Source: Rheinheimera maricola (GTDB taxonomy: Bacteria > Pseudomonadota > Gammaproteobacteria > Enterobacterales > Alteromonadaceae). From it: a stretch of DNA of 64,000 nucleotides. Location: the NCBI RefSeq assembly GCF_016918075.2, contig NZ_JAERPS020000008.1, positions 1-64,000 on the forward strand. The letters run 5' to 3'. The notes under the pieces are model-generated. The model ran no database searches. It was not told the DNA's origin and saw nothing but the letters and a program-made list of their open reading frames with translations. The position numbers and the translations under genes were made by a program. Shown here in pieces: positions 1-7,991 of the stretch; position 1 is the stretch's first letter; each line of letters starts with the position of its first letter.

Positions 1-43
1 GATTAAATTGTTTAACCGCTGCTTAAATGAACAAAAGCCGTTT

Positions 44-745
44 TTATCTAACCACGGCTTTACGGCTATTATACTCAGCAACCATCTGCTGCATTTGCGC
101 TTCGTCGTATGGCATCAGGTTACTTAGTATCATACGTTTCTCACCTTTACCGATTTGCTCTCCCCGCTCTGTTAAAGAGAACTCCAGTAATGCATTACCA
201 CGCTTGCCATCAACCAATAAAGACGAGTTCGTCAGGCTTAAGCCAACTTCCTGCTGCGGAAGGCGGGTAAAACTCAATGCCATGCTCTCATAGATAACCA
301 ATGGCCGGGTCGGATTAATCATTACCTGGTGCTGTTGCATCAGGGGTTGCAATATATGTGGAAAGTTCTGGCCGGAAAACTTCACATAATCACGGATTAA
401 GGGTTCGATTACCGCAAGATCATGCTGACAAGCCCCGCTATGTTGCAACGACAGATATACCTTCCCCTGACTATCACAAATGGAAATAAGGTTATCCTGC
501 TCTTTGCATTGCAGCAAAACGTCAGCCGCAACCATACCGGCAAACTGACAACTCAGTTGCTCCGTAACGCCATAACGGGTAAGTAAGTAGGAAAACAGTA
601 AATCGCCGGGAACACAAAAGCGCTTCGCGTCTTCGTCATGGATCGGATTGAAATCTGTCGCCACCTGTTTGGCAAACTCACATGCCTGTTTGCGGCTGAA
701 ACTAAAACCTTCGTCGCTTTGGTTAACGTACTTTTCTAACAACAT
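44..745 (-). CDS. DUF3581 family protein
   Basis: A 233-residue cytosolic protein with no signal peptide or membrane segment. The sequence looks like the DUF3581 family of Vibrio, Shewanella and relatives: the N-terminal stretch has F-S-R-K-Q-A-C-E-F-A, then the D-F-N-P-I-H-D motif and a following K-R-F-C-V-P-G-D-L-L. The F-N-P-I-H-D-x-D segment resembles the substrate loop of hot-dog-fold (MaoC-like) dehydratases, so an acyl-thioester binding fold is possible, but the function is unknown. The ATG start is preceded by a GAGAG Shine-Dalgarno-like sequence on the minus strand. It is transcribed away from the sulA-like gene. The family call is from memory of motif pattern; no search was run. Confidence 0.8.
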   Translation of the reverse strand: MLLEKYVNQSDEGFSFSRKQACEFAKQVATDFNPIHDEDAKRFCVPGDLLFSYLLTRYGVTEQLSCQFAGMVAADVLLQCKEQDNLISICDSQGKVYLSLQHSGACQHDLAVIEPLIRDYVKFSGQNFPHILQPLMQQHQVMINPTRPLVIYESMALSFTRLPQQEVGLSLTNSSLLVDGKRGNALLEFSLTERGEQIGKGEKRMILSNLMPYDEAQMQQMVAEYNSRKAVVR

Positions 746-871
746 CGATCGTTGACTCTCTTTCTGTATAAGCCGGTCATTCTACCCAAATTTACAGCAG
801 CAATGGTCCAGCCAGTAAAAAATTACTTATCAAAGCAAAAATATGCTTGCTTTATGTACACCAGCAAACTA

Positions 872-887
872 CTGTATATACATACAC
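872..887. promoter_or_regulatory. LexA box (SOS operator) of the sulA-like gene
   Basis: The 16-mer CTGTATATACATACAC matches the gammaproteobacterial LexA consensus CTGT-N8-ACAG, with an AT-rich alternating centre and one mismatch in the last position. It lies 28 bases before the chosen sulA start, as expected for an SOS operator overlapping the promoter. Confidence 0.75.
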
Positions 888-914
888 TGTACAAATAAAC
901 ATGCAGAGAGTGAT

Positions 915-1361
915 ATGTACCATCGTTTACCCAGCGCCCAATACAAGCGTTTAACCAAAACCACATATAGCGATAGCAGCTTACTAAAAATACATTCTGT
1001 GGCCGATAGCAATACGGTTGCTTCTGATGACTCGCACCACAGCTTGTTGCAGCTTATTCAGCAGCATCAACACCAGCAAGGTTGGATCCTACTGATAGCC
1101 CCCACTTATATACCTGATAAAGAGTGGGCAGAACACTATCAATTGTCATTACACAATGTTTTGGTCGTTCACCAAAAGCAAATCAGCGATCTGGGTGCAA
1201 CAATTAAACAAGCATTGAATTCCGCCAGCTGTAAGGTTGTTATTAACTTTGCCAGCCAGTTAGATGCTCTACAATTGGACGCTTGTCGTAAATTGGCAGT
1301 AGGCAATAACACCTGGTTTTATCAATGTGAACAGATCCAGCAGCCACAAGTGGCACATTAA
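915..1361 (+). CDS. sulA: SulA-like SOS cell-division inhibitor
   Basis: A 148-residue protein. SulA blocks FtsZ polymerisation during the SOS response. The evidence is the size, the central Q-G-W-I-L-L-I-A-P segment followed by a predicted RecA-like strand (N-V-L-V-V-H-Q), and above all a LexA box just upstream. Reading can be extended to 843, but that start would place the operator inside the gene. ATG 915 has a GAGAG sequence about 7 bases upstream and gives the usual SulA-like N terminus. The gene stands alone between a divergent DUF3581 gene and ychJ. SulA sequences are poorly conserved, so the operator carries much of the weight. Confidence 0.75.
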   Translation: MYHRLPSAQYKRLTKTTYSDSSLLKIHSVADSNTVASDDSHHSLLQLIQQHQHQQGWILLIAPTYIPDKEWAEHYQLSLHNVLVVHQKQISDLGATIKQALNSASCKVVINFASQLDALQLDACRKLAVGNNTWFYQCEQIQQPQVAH

Positions 1362-1439
1362 CCAGCTTCTATGCTCAGACGACAAAGCTAACAACTTAAG
1401 TTAAAATGACGGTTTTATACTGGTAAAGTAAGTTTCAAC

Positions 1440-1913
1440 ATGCGATGTTATTGCGGTTCAGCACAAGCGTTTGAGTTTTGCTGCCAACCTTTTTTAGCCG
1501 GGATGGCCAACGCAGACAGTTGCGAACAATTGATGAGATCACGCTACAGCGCATACTGCCTGCATGATGTTGATTATATATACCGTACCTATCATACGTC
1601 CTGTCGTGCTGACAACCCCAAACCGACTTTGGCTGCTTTTGCTGAAAATAGTCATTTCATCTCACTTAAAGTGCTGTCTTGTGAGCAAAGCAGTCAACAA
1701 GGCTATGTCAGTTTCAATGTCCGCTACATACAGCAGAATGTGCTGTATGAGTTTACTGAACGCTCAAGATTTGTGTTTGAAGATGCTTGGTATTATGTTG
1801 ATGGTGTTATGACAGATAAGACGCCGGTTAAATTGCAACGCAACATTCTCTGTCCCTGTAACAGCGGGAAGAAGTTTAAACAGTGCCATCGGCACAGACT
1901 TTCCGGCAATTAA
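1440..1913 (+). CDS. ychJ: YchJ family protein with two SEC-C zinc motifs
   Basis: 157 residues, the usual size for YchJ/UPF0225. Both ends carry cysteine clusters of the SEC-C type: C3-x-C5 with C14-C15 at the N terminus, and C138-P-C140 with C149-H150 at the C terminus. Between them lies an NTF2-like domain (P-A-x-S-R-Y-S-A-Y-C type segment around residues 30-40, then F-I-S-L-K-V-L and a C-terminal beta sheet). SEC-C motifs bind Zn; the biological role of YchJ is not established. Probably monocistronic: the next gene is convergent, 10 bases away. Confidence 0.88.
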   Translation: MRCYCGSAQAFEFCCQPFLAGMANADSCEQLMRSRYSAYCLHDVDYIYRTYHTSCRADNPKPTLAAFAENSHFISLKVLSCEQSSQQGYVSFNVRYIQQNVLYEFTERSRFVFEDAWYYVDGVMTDKTPVKLQRNILCPCNSGKKFKQCHRHRLSGN

Positions 1914-1923
1914 TCTCATCGTA

Positions 1924-2400
1924 CTAAGCCGCATTAATCTCATGTAGTTGTTGCAGCACTTCATAGAGACCTGCAGGGTTAGTATCAGGTCGCTCTGGTG
2001 TCGATTGCTGCAAACGCCTGCGACTATGTAGGCTCAAGTTTTGCCATACTTCAGTGGCTAGTCTGCTTTTATCGTCAAATTGTGTTAACGGCGGCTGTTT
2101 CAAATAACTTGTTAGCTTTAGTTGCGCTAATCCCCCCAGCTGCAACGCAACACTGTGTTGCTGCATTAAATCAATATCAGTTTCTGTTTGGCAAAAAGCC
2201 CTGGCTTGTGGCACATCGAACTGTCGCCGTATGTTTTTCTCTGTACCTTCTGTAAATGCTTCAGGCGTATAGAACTCCGCAGCTTCATCAACTGCAGGGG
2301 TTAGCCAGGCAAGATACATAGCGAAGTCTGCCCGCTGCGAACTTTGCAGCGCTCGGTTTAACTTGCCATTAAGTTGCCATTCGTTGATAACCATTGTCAT
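1924..2400 (-). CDS. VC2046/SO_2500 family protein
   Basis: A 158-residue soluble protein of unknown function. The opening (N-E-W-Q-L-N-G-K-L-N-R-A-L), the F-A-M-Y-L-A-W-L motif and the C-terminal region rich in Arg and Pro match what I recall of the VC2046/SO_2500 family, restricted to marine gammaproteobacteria. It sits beside tRNA-Tyr, tail to tail with ychJ. The product name is a family label only; nothing in the sequence shows an active site. Confidence is high for a real gene, moderate for the family. Confidence 0.72.
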   Translation of the reverse strand: MTMVINEWQLNGKLNRALQSSQRADFAMYLAWLTPAVDEAAEFYTPEAFTEGTEKNIRRQFDVPQARAFCQTETDIDLMQQHSVALQLGGLAQLKLTSYLKQPPLTQFDDKSRLATEVWQNLSLHSRRRLQQSTPERPDTNPAGLYEVLQQLHEINAA

Positions 2401-2477
2401 TCTTCTATTTATTCTTCAGCAAAAACGTTCTTCTGTTTGAATTATCGGCAGTCAGACAAAAAAGTTTAGTAAATGGC

Positions 2478-2505
2478 TTTACATCAAAAGTCAGTTTGAT
2501 AATAT
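2478..2505 (+). promoter_or_regulatory. Sigma-70 promoter of tRNA-Tyr
   Basis: TTTACA (2478-2483) and TAATAT (2500-2505) are separated by 16 bases. A GC-containing discriminator follows, and the predicted start falls about 7 bases before the mature tRNA end. Confidence 0.65.
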
Positions 2506-2518
2506 GCCGCTCACTCGT

Positions 2519-2603
<85 letters not shown>

Positions 2604-2735
2604 TTTCTTACATCTCCTTCATTCAACACCTTTTATCAAATCTGATTGTAGTGATGTATTATCAGTATTTATCTTGCTAATCCTTTGGTTATTTCCGACA
2701 CTGATTTAAGTTTACGACTAATTTACGTGGTGCTA

Positions 2736-4367
2736 ATGGATAACAAGACGCTAGAAAATCAACGAGTACTGATCGTTGATGATCAACGCGCATTTCAATT
2801 GATATTCAAAGGTGTGTTGTACTCTTTAGGCGCAACAAATGTCGCTTTTGCTCCAACAGGTGAACAGGCACTGGCAAAGTGCGCTAACATAAATTTCGAT
2901 ATTTTGTTCGTAGATTATCATTTAGGCATTGGGAAAAATGGTAAGCAACTGTTAGAAGATCTGCGCGAAAAAAAGCTGTTGGCACCACACAGTATTTTTA
3001 TGTTAGTTACCGGAGAAAATAGCGTCCCCATGGTAATGAGTGCGGTAGAGCTGGAGCCGGATGATTACCTGGTAAAACCTTTTTCACAGAGTGTGTTACG
3101 AAGCCGAATACAGCGAATACAACGTAAGAAATTACAGTTGGCAGAGTTGTATCAAGCATTGTTTGATGACCAACCTGAATTAGTTGTCAATTTGTGCCAA
3201 CAAGAAATAAGTAAAGACAGTCGATACCAACAATTTTGTAAACGTGTTTTGGTTGAAAATCTCTTAGCCTTAAAACGTTACGATGAAGCTGAACAAGTGT
3301 TGGACGCTTCGTTAGCACTGCATCGCAGTGGCTGGGCGTTGTTGTTACAAGCTAGATGCTGCTTCGAGCAAAAAAATTATAACGAAAGCCTCGTATTGTG
3401 CCAGGAAGCCATAGAGCAAAACCGATATTTTGCCGAAGCTTATGACATTCAGGCACAAAACTACCGGGCCATAGGCGAGCATGACCTGGCATATAGTAGT
3501 ATTTTGGCTGCGGCTGAAATTGCCCCGTTTAGCATGCCTAGGCAGTATCTGGTTATAGACATAGCTCGCGAGATTGATAATGTTTCACAGCAAGTACAAG
3601 CCAGCAAACAACTATACGAAATAACTCGTCGCTCAATTAAACAAGATGTTGTGCACTTACTTAATTATATTCGTACAACAATCGATGCTGCAGTAAAAGA
3701 GACAGACCCCTCACAACGCAACCGCTACCAGCAGGAAGCCTCTTTAGCGATACAGCGTGTTAGACGTGACGAGAGTATGATCCGTGAAATAGACTTTAAT
3801 TTGTTTGAAGCTATATGTCAGGCCCGCTTAGAATCTCTTGGCGGCGCGCAGTACCAGGCTAAAAAAACCTTTGCCGCTGTTGCAAGTCAACTACCTGAAC
3901 AGCATCAAATAATGCCTGATGCAATATTTTTGTTGAACCAGATTGGTGAGTTTGAGCAAGCCAATGCGATGAGTAAATTAGTGCCAGCAGATTTGATGAA
4001 GAATCAACTGCTGAACACTTTGTTTAGTGACCAGCAGAACTTTATCGATCAGAAGCGACAGCAATTTGGTGAGTTGAACAAAGCTGGAATAAAAAGTTAC
4101 AAGCAAGGCGACTATGCCGCTGCAGTAATACAATTTGAATCGGCTCTTGAGCTTGCCCCAATGAACACTGGTAGTGCACTTAACTTGATCCAAGCTTCCA
4201 TTCAATTACTCAATAGCCAGAAAAAAAATAGATCCAGAGAACTGTTTGAGCGCTGTAAAAAAACGTTTCGTATCGTTGATAACATGCCGCTACCAGATAA
4301 TCATCGTGTGCGTTATAATGACCTACTGCAACAATTTGATGTTTTACGCGACGAGTTTCGTCGATAA
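2736..4367 (+). CDS. Response regulator with C-terminal TPR repeats
   Basis: 543 residues from ATG 2736. A receiver domain occupies residues 10-125: acidic pair D15-D16, phospho-acceptor D60 in the segment I-L-F-V-D-Y-H, T92 in L-V-T-G-E, and K114 in D-Y-L-V-K-P-F. All phosphorylation residues are intact. The rest is helical with TPR-like units (clear ones near residues 190-250 and 435-490) and no DNA-binding or enzymatic output domain, so output is probably by protein-protein contact. No histidine kinase is adjacent, hence an orphan regulator. An upstream in-frame start at 2685 would add 17 residues before the domain and is less likely. It converges on deoC with a 5-base gap. Confidence 0.85.
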   Translation: MDNKTLENQRVLIVDDQRAFQLIFKGVLYSLGATNVAFAPTGEQALAKCANINFDILFVDYHLGIGKNGKQLLEDLREKKLLAPHSIFMLVTGENSVPMVMSAVELEPDDYLVKPFSQSVLRSRIQRIQRKKLQLAELYQALFDDQPELVVNLCQQEISKDSRYQQFCKRVLVENLLALKRYDEAEQVLDASLALHRSGWALLLQARCCFEQKNYNESLVLCQEAIEQNRYFAEAYDIQAQNYRAIGEHDLAYSSILAAAEIAPFSMPRQYLVIDIAREIDNVSQQVQASKQLYEITRRSIKQDVVHLLNYIRTTIDAAVKETDPSQRNRYQQEASLAIQRVRRDESMIREIDFNLFEAICQARLESLGGAQYQAKKTFAAVASQLPEQHQIMPDAIFLLNQIGEFEQANAMSKLVPADLMKNQLLNTLFSDQQNFIDQKRQQFGELNKAGIKSYKQGDYAAAVIQFESALELAPMNTGSALNLIQASIQLLNSQKKNRSRELFERCKKTFRIVDNMPLPDNHRVRYNDLLQQFDVLRDEFRR

Positions 4368-4372
4368 ACCTA

Positions 4373-5101
4373 CTATAAATCAGTGCTTAAATGTTGCGCC
4401 AGTTCAAATGCTAACGTACTGGCTCCTATACGCATGCACTCTCGGCTGGCTACCCTACCCGTAACATCCTCGAATATTTGCAGCAACGCCAACGCCTGTT
4501 CTATGGTGCGTACACCACCTGATGCTTTAAAACCAACATTGCGTTCGGATGCTGCGATTACAGTCAACATAATACGTGCCGCTTCTTCTGTTATGCCAAC
4601 AGCTGTCTTACCTGTTGACGATTTGACAAAGTTTGCCCCACCGTCAATGACAAGCTCTGTCGCTTTAGCAACTTGTTGTGCTGTAACCAGCTCTCCGGAT
4701 TCAATAATAACTTTCAGGCAGACTCCCGCACTCACCTGACGCACATCATAAAGAAAACTTTTCACGTAACCATTTTCACCGCGCAACAATGCTTTATAAG
4801 GTAAAACACAATCAATCTCTGTCGCCCCAGCATAAATCGCCTGTTGAATTTGTTCACAAACCAAGTCCGTAGGTAGATCACCTGATGGAAAGTTCACTAC
4901 TGTTGCTATTGCGGCATTAACCTGGGGTTGTGGCCAGCTTAACAGCAATGGTAAATACTGTGGATAAACACAAAATGCTGCAACATCTAATTGTGGCAAA
5001 GTGCTGAGCCAATGCTGAAAAGCTGGTGTATTGTCATCATCTTGGAGTCGGGTAATATCGAGTATACTTGCCAGTTGATTTAAGCGTTGTAGATTAGTCA
5101 T
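4373..5101 (-). CDS. deoC: Deoxyribose-phosphate aldolase
   Basis: 242 residues, close to class I DeoC (259 in E. coli). The enzyme converts 2-deoxyribose-5-phosphate to glyceraldehyde-3-phosphate and acetaldehyde in deoxynucleoside catabolism. The Schiff-base lysine is K160 in N-F-V-K-S-S-T-G; the helper lysine is K192 in F-K-A-S-G-G-V-R; D97 (E-I-D-C-V-L-P-Y) and D16 (D-I-T-R-L) fit the proton-relay positions. No deoA, deoB or deoD gene is nearby, unlike the E. coli deo operon, so it stands alone here. Confidence 0.93.
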   Translation of the reverse strand: MTNLQRLNQLASILDITRLQDDDNTPAFQHWLSTLPQLDVAAFCVYPQYLPLLLSWPQPQVNAAIATVVNFPSGDLPTDLVCEQIQQAIYAGATEIDCVLPYKALLRGENGYVKSFLYDVRQVSAGVCLKVIIESGELVTAQQVAKATELVIDGGANFVKSSTGKTAVGITEEAARIMLTVIAASERNVGFKASGGVRTIEQALALLQIFEDVTGRVASRECMRIGASTLAFELAQHLSTDL

Positions 5102-5257
5102 AACTCAGAGTCCAGTAGCCTGGTAGCCTGCATGGCTGACCGGTGTTTATTGTACTTATTCGCATTGCGAGGAGCTTAAACTAACTGGCGACTAAAAAGC
5201 AAAAATCACTACAGAAAAATAATTGTAATATTTTTGAATTTATCAGTATTGGTGTAC

Positions 5258-5340
5258 TCATAGTAAGAGTAGTTGTGAAGTGACACCATTTCTCTCCGAT
5301 GTCCTAGTTTATACGCCGGCCTAAAGCCGGCGTCTTTTTA
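5258..5340 (+). ncRNA. Candidate small RNA ending in an orphan terminator
   Basis: A strong plus-strand terminator (5313-5340) has no plus-strand gene upstream within several hundred bases, because deoC and the metallopeptidase gene are both on the minus strand. The 50-60 bases before it are partly CU-rich (CATTTCTCTCC) and unpaired-looking. A weak promoter could start near 5223-5251 (TTGTAA or TTGAAT boxes with poor -10 matches). This fits an Hfq-type small RNA of about 80 nt but is inference; the 5' end is a guess. Confidence 0.3.
5313..5340 (+). terminator. Rho-independent terminator (plus strand)
   Basis: The 8-bp stem ACGCCGGC/GCCGGCGT (5313-5320 and 5326-5333) has a CTAAA loop and is followed by CTTTTT. 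On the minus strand no U tract follows the stem, so it points right. Confidence 0.8.
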
Positions 5341-6060
5341 TATCGTCATCCAATATTGATTTTGTTTCAACCACTCAATTGCTAGACGACGTTGGGGACA
5401 GTATTGTTCGACTAATCGCCAAAACTCCCTTGAATGATTTAAATGTTTAAGGTGAGCTAGTTCATGAATTACTACATAATCGGCAACCCAGGCCGGCCCC
5501 ATTAGTAATCTCCAATTAAAACCAACCTCTGCATCAGACTTACAATATCCCCATTTAGTCTTCCAATTACCGACAACCATAACTCCAGGATACAGATTCA
5601 TAAGCTGTTGCCAGTAACTAACACGCTCAACAAACCAAATGTGCGCTTGTTGTTGATACCATTTACGCGCCAGCTCAGCAGCTTTTTTTGTCATATCGTC
5701 AGCTTTGCATTTATTGGATACCCATAAATAGATCTGGTTACCAGACATCTCAACCCACTGACGTTTGCCTGACAAGATACTAACCATTAATGTGTCACCT
5801 AAATACGGCAGTTGCTGCAACATTAGCCAATCAGGCGCAATTTGGCTTTTATTATGCTGCAAATGTTTAAGTACCCAGGACTGCTTACTCACAACCAGCG
5901 CTTCGACATCCAAAAGACTGCACCCTAATGGTGCTCGCACCGACAGTTGCCCTTGTTTGACTTGCAACGCAATACTTCGTCTTTTGGCACTGAAATAGAC
6001 GCAGTAATTAAAATGCTCCGCTTTTACAACTACAGCTGGCAATATCGACTCCGCAACCAC
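5338..6060 (-). CDS. YgjP/DUF45-type zinc metallopeptidase
   Basis: 240 residues. The C-terminal half carries the WLM/SprT-like zinc signature HELAH (H199, E200, H203) with a third ligand H209 in H-L-N-H-S, and the upstream N-W-K-T-K-W-G-Y-C motif characteristic of DUF45 proteins. Such proteins are cytosolic predicted proteases or peptidases of unknown substrate. The N-terminal half has beta-rich segments with the S-x-R-A-P type motif. It starts with GTG at 6060. It is a single gene between an orphan terminator and the divergent xthA. Confidence 0.88.
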   Translation of the reverse strand: MVAESILPAVVVKAEHFNYCVYFSAKRRSIALQVKQGQLSVRAPLGCSLLDVEALVVSKQSWVLKHLQHNKSQIAPDWLMLQQLPYLGDTLMVSILSGKRQWVEMSGNQIYLWVSNKCKADDMTKKAAELARKWYQQQAHIWFVERVSYWQQLMNLYPGVMVVGNWKTKWGYCKSDAEVGFNWRLLMGPAWVADYVVIHELAHLKHLNHSREFWRLVEQYCPQRRLAIEWLKQNQYWMTI

Positions 6061-6166
6061 AGGAATTAAACACCGTTAACAGAATGCTATTGTGCCATAA
6101 CAGTGGTTAAAGTGTTATGATCCCGTCACTTAGCCGCTTTAAATCAGCTTAAAGGTCTGTAACATA

Positions 6167-6973
6167 ATGAAAATTATTTCTTTTAATATTAATGGTATAA
6201 GAGCTAGATTACATCAGTTACAAGCTCTAATTGACAAACATCAGCCTGATATTATTGGCTTACAGGAAATAAAAGTGCACGACGATGAGTTTCCACTAAC
6301 CGATGTGCTTGCAATGGGATATCACGTCTATCATTTCGGCCAGAAAGGTCACTACGGCGTTGCCATTTTAAGTAAACAGCCAGCAAGCAAGATGCAGTAC
6401 GGTTTTCCAACTGATGATGCTGATGCTCAACGAAGAATGCTGATAGGCAGTTTTGTTATGTCTGACGGGTCGCCGCTAACGGTTCTTAACGGCTATTTCC
6501 CACAAGGCGAAAATCGCAGCCATCCGGTTAAGTTTCCTGCTAAAACCAAATTCTATGCTGATTTGCAACAATATCTTATTAATCATCACTCGCCTGAAGA
6601 GAATTTGGCGCTGATTGGCGACATCAATATATCGCCATTGGATGTTGATATTGGTATTGGCGATGCTAATGCTAAGCGTTGGCTCCGTGAGGGTAAAACG
6701 TCTTTTCTGCCAGAGGAAAGAGCGTGGTTACAGCAGCTGAAAGACTGGGGGTTAGTTGACACATTCAGACAGCTGCACCCGGAAGAAGTGGCTAAATATA
6801 GTTGGTTTGATTACCGCTCTAAAGGATTTGATGACAATCGCGGCCTGCGGATTGATGTGGTCATGGCAACGTCAGCATTAGCAAATCGCTGTGTCGAAAG
6901 CAGTATAGATTACGAGCTACGTGGTATTGAAAAGCCATCAGACCATGCTCCTGTATGGTCTGTGTTTAAGTGA
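6167..6973 (+). CDS. xthA: Exodeoxyribonuclease III
   Basis: 268 residues, exactly the size of E. coli XthA. It is an AP endonuclease and 3'-5' exonuclease of base-excision repair, acting in the cytosol. Catalytic positions of the exo/endo/phosphatase fold are visible: N7 in F-N-I-N-G-I-R, E34 in L-Q-E-I-K, the G-D-I-N-I-S-P motif, and the terminal S-D-H-A-P-V with D259 and H260. The G-Y-F-P-Q-G-E segment is typical of the XthA subgroup. ATG start; monocistronic, convergent with yfbV. Confidence 0.96.
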   Translation: MKIISFNINGIRARLHQLQALIDKHQPDIIGLQEIKVHDDEFPLTDVLAMGYHVYHFGQKGHYGVAILSKQPASKMQYGFPTDDADAQRRMLIGSFVMSDGSPLTVLNGYFPQGENRSHPVKFPAKTKFYADLQQYLINHHSPEENLALIGDINISPLDVDIGIGDANAKRWLREGKTSFLPEERAWLQQLKDWGLVDTFRQLHPEEVAKYSWFDYRSKGFDDNRGLRIDVVMATSALANRCVESSIDYELRGIEKPSDHAPVWSVFK

Positions 6974-6979
6974 ATGATG

Positions 6980-7008
6980 AATGGCAATAGCCCGGCGCTA
7001 TAGCCATT
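6980..7008. terminator. Shared hairpin between xthA and yfbV
   Basis: AATGGC-A-ATAGC pairs with GCTAT-A-GCCATT around a 5-base loop; the hairpin sits between two convergent genes and overlaps the yfbV stop codon. There is no clear U tract on either side, so it may only stabilise 3' ends. Confidence 0.4.
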
Positions 7009-7444
7009 GCTTGACAAACGTTTTATCTAATTGCTGGTAGGCTTGTTGTAACACTAAGGCCAAATCTTTATATCTATCAGGTTGTTGTGCAGGAGCAACA
7101 GCCAAACCTTGTTGCTGCATTTTCTGGCGGATCTGTTTACACCAACTTGCGATCGTGGGAGGTAAAGGTGTAGCAGATCGCATTCCAAGCCAATACCAGC
7201 CTTGTAACGGAATACTAATCAAAAACAGCATCATCGCCAATATTTGTGGCATGTGTGCCAAACCAAAGTAATCTAACTGAATTGCGGCACAAACTAGAGA
7301 AAGCAACGGCAGATATCGCCAGGCTAACTTCGTCATCAAAATAATTTTATTTTCAGCAAACAAACTATTCAATTCAGCAGTTGCTGGCCATTGCTTGCTG
7401 TACTCACGACCAGCTATTAAGGTTTTATAAAGTGGATACAGCAT
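6998..7444 (-). CDS. yfbV: UPF0208 membrane protein YfbV
   Basis: 148 residues from ATG 7444, which is preceded by a strong GGGGG Shine-Dalgarno stretch; an upstream in-frame start at 7486 would add 14 residues and lacks support. Two hydrophobic segments (about residues 43-62 and 69-88) make it an inner-membrane protein. The opening L-Y-P-L-Y-K-T-L-x-x-G-R-x-Y and K-x-W-P-x-x-x-E-L match YfbV (151 residues in E. coli). In E. coli yfbV lies beside ackA-pta and affects chromosome organisation near the terminus; here it lies next to xthA, so that linkage is lost. Confidence 0.9.
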   Translation of the reverse strand: MLYPLYKTLIAGREYSKQWPATAELNSLFAENKIILMTKLAWRYLPLLSLVCAAIQLDYFGLAHMPQILAMMLFLISIPLQGWYWLGMRSATPLPPTIASWCKQIRQKMQQQGLAVAPAQQPDRYKDLALVLQQAYQQLDKTFVKQWL

Positions 7445-7991
7445 TAATACCCCCAACTTCTTATCGTAACCACCAAACATTAGCATAGATATTGTGCCTT
7501 TACCTTAGTCTATTAGCGTTAATCCGGCATATTGCTCTGTATCGAAAAGCACTTTAACAAAGCCGCTGCAGCCCTTTTACAAGCCGTTGGCTGTCGAACG
7601 ACATACACATGACTGTTCGCAACAACGAAAACGTCAAAAACTTGTACCTTTGACACCGCTTTAGTCTAAAGATGGGCTAACAAAAAATGTGCCAATATAC
7701 ATACCCATTTAAATACAAAAGCTTACACTTGTTAAACATTGTTACACACAAAGTTATCCACAAAAACTGTGGACAACATAAACCCATATATCACTACCCA
7801 ACAGTGCTCGTTGTCAGGTAATTTACCAATAGTAATTACGGTTTCATCTATATTTCATCGCAAATGAACCAAATTGTCATATTTACTACTGTAAAGCTGA
7901 GTAAATCCACCTTGCCAGATGAGGTTATTAATAAGATTATTACTTGAGTAATAGCACAAATTTACCGTAGCATAATACTCAACCTACACTT
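7445..7991. other. 547-bp divergent intergenic region, AT-rich, with DnaA boxes
   Basis: No convincing gene was found on either strand. The left part holds the yfbV promoter side. The centre (7700-7800) is AT-rich and contains two consensus-like DnaA boxes in inverted orientation. The right part (7830-7990) is AT-rich and would hold the promoter for the EIIA-like gene. Confidence 0.6.
7754..7776. promoter_or_regulatory. Pair of inverted DnaA boxes
   Basis: TTATCCACA (7754-7762) is the perfect high-affinity DnaA box. TGTGGACAA (7768-7776) reads TTGTCCACA on the minus strand, also within consensus. They are 5 bases apart and head to head. TTACACACA at 7742-7750 is a weaker third candidate. There is no dnaA, dnaN, gidA or mioC nearby, so this is not oriC; a DnaA-titrating or DnaA-regulated site is possible. 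Confidence 0.6.

Noticed and set aside
7742-7776. Chromosomal replication origin
   Set aside because: Only two good DnaA boxes, no AT-rich 13-mers in array, no dnaA, dnaN, recF, mioC or gidA beside it.
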